The position numbers and the translations under genes were made by a program. 11,184 nucleotides of DNA, taken from assembly GCA_026393735.1 (NCBI GenBank), contig JAPKZP010000261.1, positions 1 to 11,184 of the forward strand. The letters run 5' to 3'. This DNA is from Acidobacteriota bacterium (GTDB taxonomy: Bacteria; Acidobacteriota; Vicinamibacteria; Vicinamibacterales; JAKQTR01). The notes beneath the pieces are model-generated. The model was given only the letters and a program-made list of their open reading frames with translations, had not been told where the DNA came from and did not search any database. Positions within the stretch are counted from its first letter, which is position 1. Every line of letters begins with the position of its first letter. This document shows positions 1 to 4,908 of this stretch, piece after piece.

Positions 1-735
1 GCGGTCTACTGGTTCCGAAAGCCTGCCGACGAGCCGAAGCGGGCCGCGACCGAGACGGCGAAACCGGTGGCTCCACCCGCCGCGCGCGGCGGTCTCGGTC
101 CGGACGTCCAGCCGATCGATCTGCCGCCGCTCGTGCTGACCGATCCCCTCGTGCGCGACCTGGTCGGCAAGCTCTCGTCGAAGCCCGAGCTGGTCGCATG
201 GCTGGCCACCGACGGGCTGATCCGGAATCTCGTTGTCTGCATCGACAACGTGGCCGGCGGCGAGTCGCCCGCGCGTCATCTGCGCGTGCTCGCGCCCAGG
301 GCGCCATTCCGCGCCGAGAACCGCGGCAACACGCTGGCGATTGACCCGCGCGCGTTCGGTCGGTACGACGGGATCGCCGACACCGCGGCCTCGCTGGACG
401 CCCCGGGCGTCGCGCGGACGTATTCGCTGCTGAAGCCCCGCCTGATCGAGGCCTACAAGGAACTCGGGCACCCGGACGGCGACATCGACGCTGCCGTCGA
501 AAAGGCCATCGTCGTGTTGCTGCAGACGCCGGCCCCGGATGGCAACGAGGCGCTCGTCGCGAAAGTGCTGTCCTTCAAGTACCAGAACCAGGACCTCGAA
601 GCGCTGCCGTCCGCCCAGAAACACCTGCTCCGCACGGGACCGCGCAACGTGCGACTCGTGCAGGAGTCGCTGCGCGCGATCGCCAGGGAGCTTGGCGTGC
701 CGTTTGACCGGCTCCCGCCGCGACCGGCCGCCTGA
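1..735 (+). CDS. DUF3014 domain-containing protein, 3' part (5' end outside window)
   Basis: The reading frame is open from the first base, so the true start lies upstream; 244 residues are visible. The first residues (AVYWF followed by RK) look like the end of a transmembrane helix next to a basic stop-transfer. A charged, Ala/Pro-rich linker follows, then a globular domain whose opening (LPPLVLTDPLVRDLVGKLSS, then a WLATDGLIRN block and a DNVAGG block) matches what I know of the DUF3014 family. That family is typically one N-terminal membrane anchor plus a soluble domain, and its function is unknown. The visible domain runs to the C-terminus without truncation. The stop codon is 4 nt before the msrB ATG, so the two are probably co-transcribed. 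The GTG at 67 is in frame but is only an internal codon. The family call rests on remembered motif similarity. Confidence 0.75.
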   Translation, partial: AVYWFRKPADEPKRAATETAKPVAPPAARGGLGPDVQPIDLPPLVLTDPLVRDLVGKLSSKPELVAWLATDGLIRNLVVCIDNVAGGESPARHLRVLAPRAPFRAENRGNTLAIDPRAFGRYDGIADTAASLDAPGVARTYSLLKPRLIEAYKELGHPDGDIDAAVEKAIVVLLQTPAPDGNEALVAKVLSFKYQNQDLEALPSAQKHLLRTGPRNVRLVQESLRAIARELGVPFDRLPPRPAA

Positions 736-739
736 GGGG
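734..739 (+). promoter_or_regulatory. Shine-Dalgarno-like GAGGGG before msrB that makes the start ambiguous
   Basis: GAGGGG at 734-739 abuts the ATG at 740, which is too close for normal ribosome spacing. The in-frame GTG at 749 (fourth codon) is 9 nt downstream of it, which is ordinary spacing. Translation may therefore begin at 749, giving a 127-residue MsrB starting with DKTDDEW after the initiator. The tract overlaps the DUF3014 stop codon (733-735), consistent with translational coupling. Confidence 0.4.
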
Positions 740-1132
740 ATGTCGCCCGTGGACAAGACCGACGATGAGTGGCGGGCGACGCTGACGCCGAAGCAGTACG
801 CCGTGCTCCGGAAGCACGACACAGAGCATCCGGGCACGAGCCCGCTGCTCCACGAACATCGCCCGGGTGTCTTCGTGTGCGCGGGCTGCGGACAGGAACT
901 GTTCTCGTCGGACGCCAAGTACGAGAGCGGGAGTGGGTGGCCCAGCTTCTACGCAGCGAGTGATCACGCGGTCGGGACAGCCGAGGACTCAACACTGGGC
1001 ATGCGACGGGTCGAGATTCACTGCAGCCAGTGCGGGGGACATCTCGGTCATGTTTTCCCGGACGGTCCGCAGCCGACTGGCGAACGCTACTGCACCAACG
1101 GCGCCTCGCTGGTGTTCAAACCGGAAGAGTGA
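740..1132 (+). CDS. msrB: peptide-methionine (R)-S-oxide reductase MsrB
   Basis: MsrB reduces the R epimer of methionine sulfoxide in proteins, usually with electrons from thioredoxin. From the ATG at 740 the product has 130 residues, the normal size for a stand-alone MsrB, with no signal peptide, so it should be cytosolic. The structural zinc site is complete: CAGC at residues 47-50 and CSQC at 95-98. The substrate-site blocks are present: GWPSF at 66-70, HLGHVFPDGP at 101-110, and GERYCTN with catalytic Cys118. Residue 65 is Ser in SGSGWPSF, where many homologues, including E. coli MsrB as I recall it, have the resolving Cys. The only cysteines are the four zinc ligands and Cys118. It lies 4 nt after the DUF3014 gene and converges on the porin gene. 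The true start may be the GTG at 749. Confidence 0.95.
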   Translation: MSPVDKTDDEWRATLTPKQYAVLRKHDTEHPGTSPLLHEHRPGVFVCAGCGQELFSSDAKYESGSGWPSFYAASDHAVGTAEDSTLGMRRVEIHCSQCGGHLGHVFPDGPQPTGERYCTNGASLVFKPEE

Positions 1133-1218
1133 GCCGGTCCGGCTGAAGCCGGACCCCGCACCGCGCGGAAGGCACGGCAACGGACCCCACGACGAAGGCG
1201 TCGGTTCCCAGCATACGT

Positions 1219-1262
1219 ACAAAAGAAACGCCGTGGGCTGGCGCGATGCCAACCCACGGCGG
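1219..1262 (-). terminator. Rho-independent terminator of the cytochrome/porin unit
   Basis: An inverted repeat pairs 1229-1237 with 1253-1261 (nine pairs), then after one C/A mismatch pairs 1239-1242 with 1248-1251, leaving a 5-nt loop at 1243-1247. Read on the minus strand, the stem is followed at once by TTTCTTTT (1228-1221), the expected U-rich tail. On the plus strand the sequence after the stem has no T-run, so it should mainly stop minus-strand transcription. The stem begins about 25 nt after the porin stop codon at 1287. Confidence 0.85.
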
Positions 1263-1286
1263 GTAGAGAAAGCCTGATGCGGTCGT

Positions 1287-3569
1287 CTAGAAGCGGACGG
1301 TCAGCTTCGTGTAGACGACGTTCGCCGAGTAGTTCCCGTTGTTCTCCTGCAGGTAGAACAGGACGGCCTGCGGGAAGAGTGACGAGCTGGCGTTGAACGC
1401 GTCAGCGTAGGTGTACTTGTCGTACGCGTACCCGACGCTCAGCGTCGCCTTCGCGTTGTAGGTGTAGGCGAGGTTCAGGTTCGCCGTCGTCCACTGCGTG
1501 TCGTCGTAGTCGGCGAAGTCCTGCGCACCGGCCGGGTTCAGGGTCGTGCGGCCGATGTAGAAGCTGCAGCAGCCCGTCGCACCCGACGTGTTGGAGGTGA
1601 CGTCCATGAACCCGTCGATCTTCTGCTGGGTGAACATGAACGACAGCTTCCACTTGTCGGGCACGATCTGGAAGTCGGCGTTCACACCGAAGCTGTTGCC
1701 CTTGTCGTTGCCGGCGTAGTTCAGCTGGTTGTTGACGTTGGTCGTGCCGCTGACCAGCGTGACCCACTGGTTGGTCGCCTGGTTCTTCTCGTAGGTGTAC
1801 CAGAAGTCGAGCTCGGTGCGCTCGTTCGGCCTGTAGCCGAAATCGACCGTGTAGGTGTCGTACTTCGCATTCAGCAGGCCGGCCTGCGTGCCGGGCGTCG
1901 ACGCTGAGCGGTTCGGCCGGTTCGGGTAGTCCCGGTCGTTCTTGTAGTAGGTGAAGCCCACGTCGAACTTGTCGGCCGGCGTGAACTCGAACTGGAGACC
2001 GGTCCGCTTCGTGGTCTTCTCGGACTCGTCTTCCTGGAAGCCGTTGACCGTGGTGCCGTCGGCCGTCCGCTTGTACGAGTCGTACATCGCCTTGAACCCG
2101 AACATGTCGTTGGCGTGGTAGACGGCCGCGATGCCGTACGTGTTCTCCTTGCCGGATTCCGCCTCACGACTCGTCCGCTCGAGCTTCCCGTTGCGGTAGG
2201 AGCCTTCGAGCGTCAGGTCCTTGATGTCGTAGCTGGCCTGCAGGTCGAACCGCTTCGACGAGTTGTCGTAGTGGTTGGCCGTCGCATGCCCGTACGGGTC
2301 TTCCGCAGTCGGCGTCACGGCCGAGAACGTCCGGTCCGGACTGGCGGACGCGTCGCCCGTGATGACGTAGCGATTCGTCTTGTTCGTCAGGTCGTACACG
2401 CGGTACTTCATGCGGACCGACAGCGCCTCAACCGGCCTCGACGAGAACGCGAAGTTGTACATCGAGGTGTTGATCTTGCCGCCGAACGACTTCTGCGGGA
2501 GCGACGACGTGCTGTTGGTCGGCGCACCCGTCAGCGTGAGGGCGGCCGAGTTGTTCGTGTACGGCAGGAAGGCCTCGTCCTGCGTCCAGGTGTTCATCGC
2601 GAAGTCGGCGGAGAACCGCGTCTGCTTCTTCATCTTGAAGAGAACGCCGAACGCGCCGCGGCTCGCTTCGTTGTCGGGCGACGTGCTGAAGCGTGCCGCC
2701 GCCGGCCCGCCGGGGACCGTGGCCGCCGTATAGACCGTGTCGACCGCGAGGAACGGGTTGTCGATGACCAGCGCGTCCAGGTTGTCCGTGTAGGTGTTGC
2801 GGTTGTACCGCGCGTACACGTTGCCGGACTTGAAGTTGTAGGCCCACCGGATGCCGATGTCCTGCGTGACCTCGTCCATCGTCTCGGGTGCCGCCACCAC
2901 GGGGCTGATCGCCCCGAGGATGTCGCCGCTGCTCTCGCCGCGGGCGCCGGTCTTGAGCTCGCGCATGTAGGTGAACTGGAGGTCGAACGGCAGCTTCTTG
3001 CCGAGGTCGAACGCCACGTCACCGCGCTGGCGCAGGCTCGTCAGATCGGTCGAGTTGGCCGCGGCCAGCGTCGGCGCCAGCAGATTGGCGTAGAAGGGAT
3101 AGATACGCGTCGCTGTAGGCTCAGCGATCGCCGCGTTCCCGAGGTACGTCCGCGTCGCGGCGCTCATCTTCCACACGCCCGGTGCCGTCTCGCTGTAGAG
3201 CGTATGCCCGTTGAACCCCATGTTGTGGACGATGGAGTTGTAGTCGAACGCCACACCGAGCCAGCTCAGGTCGGCGTGGCCCATGTACCGCTCGTCCCAC
3301 TGATAGATGTTCTGACCCGTCAGGGCATAGTCGATGCCGTTGTGGCTGCCCGCCAGGCTGAACACCGGCATCGAGACGCCCTTCGGGACCTCCCGGTACT
3401 CCAGGAACTTCGACGAGTCTACGTTGTCCCGGCCCAGCAAGAGCACGCTGGCCTTGCCGGTGAACCAGTTCGACGACGCCGCTGGCGCCGCCGTCTGGGC
3501 GAAGAGTGGTGTGGCCGCCAGGAGCAAGCCACAAGCGAGAAGCACGGTGACGATTGTGTTTCGCTTCAT
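1287..3569 (-). CDS. MtrB/PioB-family decaheme-associated outer-membrane beta-barrel protein
   Basis: 760 residues. A Sec signal peptide (MKRN, hydrophobic core, LFA) is likely cut after Ala24. The mature part is rich in alternating aromatic/polar strands and ends in KLTVRF; a C-terminal Phe is typical of BAM-inserted barrels. Length and the N-terminal blocks (SSKFLEYREVPKG near residue 52, then Gly/Asn-rich strands) fit the MtrB/PioB family, large barrels that sheathe a periplasmic decaheme cytochrome and let electrons cross the outer membrane. The ATG at 3569 is 3 nt after the cytochrome stop codon. GAGG (3579-3576) inside the end of the cytochrome gene serves as its ribosome site, so the two are translationally coupled. 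The N-terminal CxxC known from Shewanella MtrB is absent; the only mature cysteines are an adjacent pair, Cys667-Cys668. Family assignment rests on the neighbouring decaheme gene plus barrel features. Confidence 0.85.
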   Translation of the reverse strand: MKRNTIVTVLLACGLLLAATPLFAQTAAPAASSNWFTGKASVLLLGRDNVDSSKFLEYREVPKGVSMPVFSLAGSHNGIDYALTGQNIYQWDERYMGHADLSWLGVAFDYNSIVHNMGFNGHTLYSETAPGVWKMSAATRTYLGNAAIAEPTATRIYPFYANLLAPTLAAANSTDLTSLRQRGDVAFDLGKKLPFDLQFTYMRELKTGARGESSGDILGAISPVVAAPETMDEVTQDIGIRWAYNFKSGNVYARYNRNTYTDNLDALVIDNPFLAVDTVYTAATVPGGPAAARFSTSPDNEASRGAFGVLFKMKKQTRFSADFAMNTWTQDEAFLPYTNNSAALTLTGAPTNSTSSLPQKSFGGKINTSMYNFAFSSRPVEALSVRMKYRVYDLTNKTNRYVITGDASASPDRTFSAVTPTAEDPYGHATANHYDNSSKRFDLQASYDIKDLTLEGSYRNGKLERTSREAESGKENTYGIAAVYHANDMFGFKAMYDSYKRTADGTTVNGFQEDESEKTTKRTGLQFEFTPADKFDVGFTYYKNDRDYPNRPNRSASTPGTQAGLLNAKYDTYTVDFGYRPNERTELDFWYTYEKNQATNQWVTLVSGTTNVNNQLNYAGNDKGNSFGVNADFQIVPDKWKLSFMFTQQKIDGFMDVTSNTSGATGCCSFYIGRTTLNPAGAQDFADYDDTQWTTANLNLAYTYNAKATLSVGYAYDKYTYADAFNASSSLFPQAVLFYLQENNGNYSANVVYTKLTVRF

Positions 3570-3572
3570 GGC

Positions 3573-4496
3573 TTACCTCACAAAATATGCGCCGGACGGG
3601 TGGTTGGAGCCGTGGAGCTTCACGTGGCACATCCTGCAGCTCCGCTCGATGAAGCGCGAGTTCACGGTCGGGTAGCCCGTCGGAGCGCCCGCCGGCGCAA
3701 CCTGGACACCCTTTTCCGTGGACGCGTTGTCGCCCGAGCCGAAGTGGCCCGAACCTGAAAGGTGGCAGTTCCAGCAGAGATTCGGCAGTTTCTGCGACAG
3801 CAGCCGCGTGTGGTTCGTGCCGTGCGGTTCGTGGCAGGACACGCAGTCCTCGCGGACCGGGGCATGCTCGAACAGGAAGGGCCCGCGCTTCTCGGCATGG
3901 CAGGTGTAGCAGAGCTCGTTCACCGAGTCGGCCTTCAGCATCTTGGGCGCGTTGCCGTCGTGCGGGTTGTGGCAGCTCGCGCAGGCCATCTTGCCTTCGC
4001 GGACCGGGTGGTGCGACGAGCGCATGGACTTCGCGCGCTCGGACTTGTGGCACGTGAAGCACGTGTCCGGGTCCAGCTTGGTCTTCAACTGCGCCTTCGC
4101 CGACTGGTAGTTGTGAATGCTGTGGCATTCGGTGCAGGCCACGTTGCGGCGCGCGTGCATGCTGGTCAGGTAGTTCGCCTGGTTGGCCTTCTCGTGGCAC
4201 GTCAGGCAGGTCGCGTTGATGGCGTTCGCCGTGAGCTTCTTGAGGGACGGCACGGGACCGTTCGTCTCGCCGTTCATCTGAGCCTTGGCATGCTCGCCAA
4301 CGTTCTGGTGGCAGCTCGCACAGCTCTGGTCGATCTTGGCGTGCTTGCTGTGTTCGAAACTCGGACCCAGGGCCTTCTCGTGGCAGGCCTGGCAGTCCGT
4401 GACGCTCCAGGTGGCTGGCGCCTGCGCGAAGGCCGACGAGCCTGCGAGCAAGGCGAAAGCCGCCACGAGCGTCATGACGAACAGGATTCGACGCAT
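3573..4496 (-). CDS. DmsE/MtrA-family periplasmic decaheme c-type cytochrome
   Basis: 307 residues with a Sec signal peptide likely cut after Ala24 (SAFA|Q). Ten CxxCH haem-binding sites start at Cys35, 59, 97, 121, 146, 172, 196, 218, 241 and 287. They fall into two groups of five, like the pentahaem halves of MtrA. Fourteen further histidines (49, 52, 69, 114, 128, 162, 163, 179, 211, 225, 229, 251, 295, 299) are more than enough for bis-His ligation of all ten haems. MtrA, PioA and DmsE proteins are about this size, carry ten haems, sit inside an MtrB-type barrel and relay electrons between periplasm and cell exterior. The porin gene follows after 3 nt. The ATG at 4496 is preceded by a purine-rich AAAGGGAAG (about 4512-4504). 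No catalytic domain is attached. Direction of electron flow and terminal partner cannot be read from sequence. Confidence 0.95.
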   Translation of the reverse strand: MRRILFVMTLVAAFALLAGSSAFAQAPATWSVTDCQACHEKALGPSFEHSKHAKIDQSCASCHQNVGEHAKAQMNGETNGPVPSLKKLTANAINATCLTCHEKANQANYLTSMHARRNVACTECHSIHNYQSAKAQLKTKLDPDTCFTCHKSERAKSMRSSHHPVREGKMACASCHNPHDGNAPKMLKADSVNELCYTCHAEKRGPFLFEHAPVREDCVSCHEPHGTNHTRLLSQKLPNLCWNCHLSGSGHFGSGDNASTEKGVQVAPAGAPTGYPTVNSRFIERSCRMCHVKLHGSNHPSGAYFVR

Positions 4497-4630
4497 TAGG
4501 GCTTCCCTTTCGACGCGAGCATCGGCCCGAGGGGGCGAGGCTCGACTCCGTGGTGATGAATAGGGGCTACCAACCGCATGACTTCAAGCCGAAGAACCAG
4601 CGGACCCCAGCACCGGCGGACCGGTTGATC

Positions 4631-4648
4631 CTGAACCAGCAAGTTCAG
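4631..4648. repeat. Inverted repeat CTGAAC-N6-GTTCAG
   Basis: CTGAAC (4631-4636) and GTTCAG (4643-4648) form a perfect 6-bp inverted repeat with a 6-nt spacer, about 135-150 nt upstream of the cytochrome start. It shares its TGAAC half-site with the neighbouring palindrome at 4657-4670. The pair could be operators for one dimeric regulator; this is inference. Confidence 0.45.
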
Positions 4649-4656
4649 TGCCGCTT

Positions 4657-4670
4657 TGAACGCTCGTTCA
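4657..4670. repeat. Palindrome TGAACG-CT-CGTTCA
   Basis: A perfect 6-bp inverted repeat with a 2-nt centre. Its core GAAC-N4-GTTC matches the core of the SOS box bound by LexA in Gram-positive bacteria and Actinobacteria. LexA sites vary between phyla, and a 14-bp palindrome can occur by chance, so LexA control of the cytochrome unit is only a possibility. Confidence 0.45.
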
Positions 4671-4714
4671 GGGCGATGTTCGTTTGTGCAAAACCATGTA
4701 GACGTGCTGGTTGG

Positions 4715-4739
4715 ACAGATTCCGTATGATGGAATCTGT
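4715..4739. repeat. 25-bp inverted repeat ACAGATTCC-N7-GGAATCTGT
   Basis: ACAGATTCC (4715-4723) and GGAATCTGT (4731-4739) pair perfectly over 9 bp with a 7-nt spacer. No T-run follows on either strand, so it is unlikely to be an intrinsic terminator. It lies just downstream of a TTGTCA -35-like element (4750-4745, minus strand) and overlaps the matching weak -10 position, where an operator for the cytochrome/porin promoter could sit. Confidence 0.5.
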
Positions 4740-4755
4740 GCCCCTGACAAGTTCT

Positions 4756-4787
4756 CGGCAGGCCGATGGACCCGGCGGGTCCTGCCG
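4756..4787. repeat. Nested, mutually exclusive inverted repeats
   Basis: CGGCAGG (4756-4762) can pair with CCTGCCG (4781-4787). Alternatively GGACCC (4768-4773) can pair with GGGTCC (4777-4782) across a 3-nt loop. The two pairings share bases 4781-4782, so full formation of both at once is excluded. No U-tract follows on the minus strand. It lies about 120-150 nt after the 803-residue propeller gene and may be a weak terminator, a 3'-end stabiliser or part of the cytochrome control region. Confidence 0.35.
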
Positions 4788-4908
4788 ACGGAATCCCGGC
4801 AACGTCTGATCCAATCCGTCGGACGCCCCACGCAGTCCGTCCCGCAACTGCATGATTCCGAATGGCTTACTAATTCCGATCGTGGTGCTGCTGGATTCGA
4901 GCCGGTGT

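Larger units (their letters stand above)
4497..4908. other. 412-bp intergenic region upstream of the cytochrome/porin unit
   Basis: This gap separates the stop of the 803-residue propeller gene from the cytochrome start. It holds four inverted repeats (listed separately) and two possible but weak minus-strand promoters: TTGTCA (4750-4745) with CATACG (4728-4723) at 16-nt spacing, and TTGAAG (4587-4582) with CCTATT (4564-4559) at 17 nt. ATTCCG occurs at 4719-4724, 4855-4860 and 4874-4879, and GGAATC at 4731-4736 and 4790-4795. A minus-strand frame of 111 codons (4831-4496) ends in TAATG, overlapping the cytochrome ATG, but its weaker third-position G/C bias and unfamiliar product make it doubtful. 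No tRNA or recognisable riboswitch was seen. Confidence 0.6.

Noticed and set aside
2115..3758. 547-codon plus-strand open frame opposite the porin gene
   Set aside because: It is antisense to a gene with signal peptide, barrel features and conserved partner. The product is a low-complexity Arg/Val-rich string, the usual shadow of GC-rich coding DNA.
740..4496. Functional link between msrB and a DMSO/methionine-sulfoxide respiration role of the DmsE-like cytochrome
   Set aside because: msrB is on the opposite strand, in a unit with the DUF3014 gene, behind a terminator; no DmsAB reductase is present.
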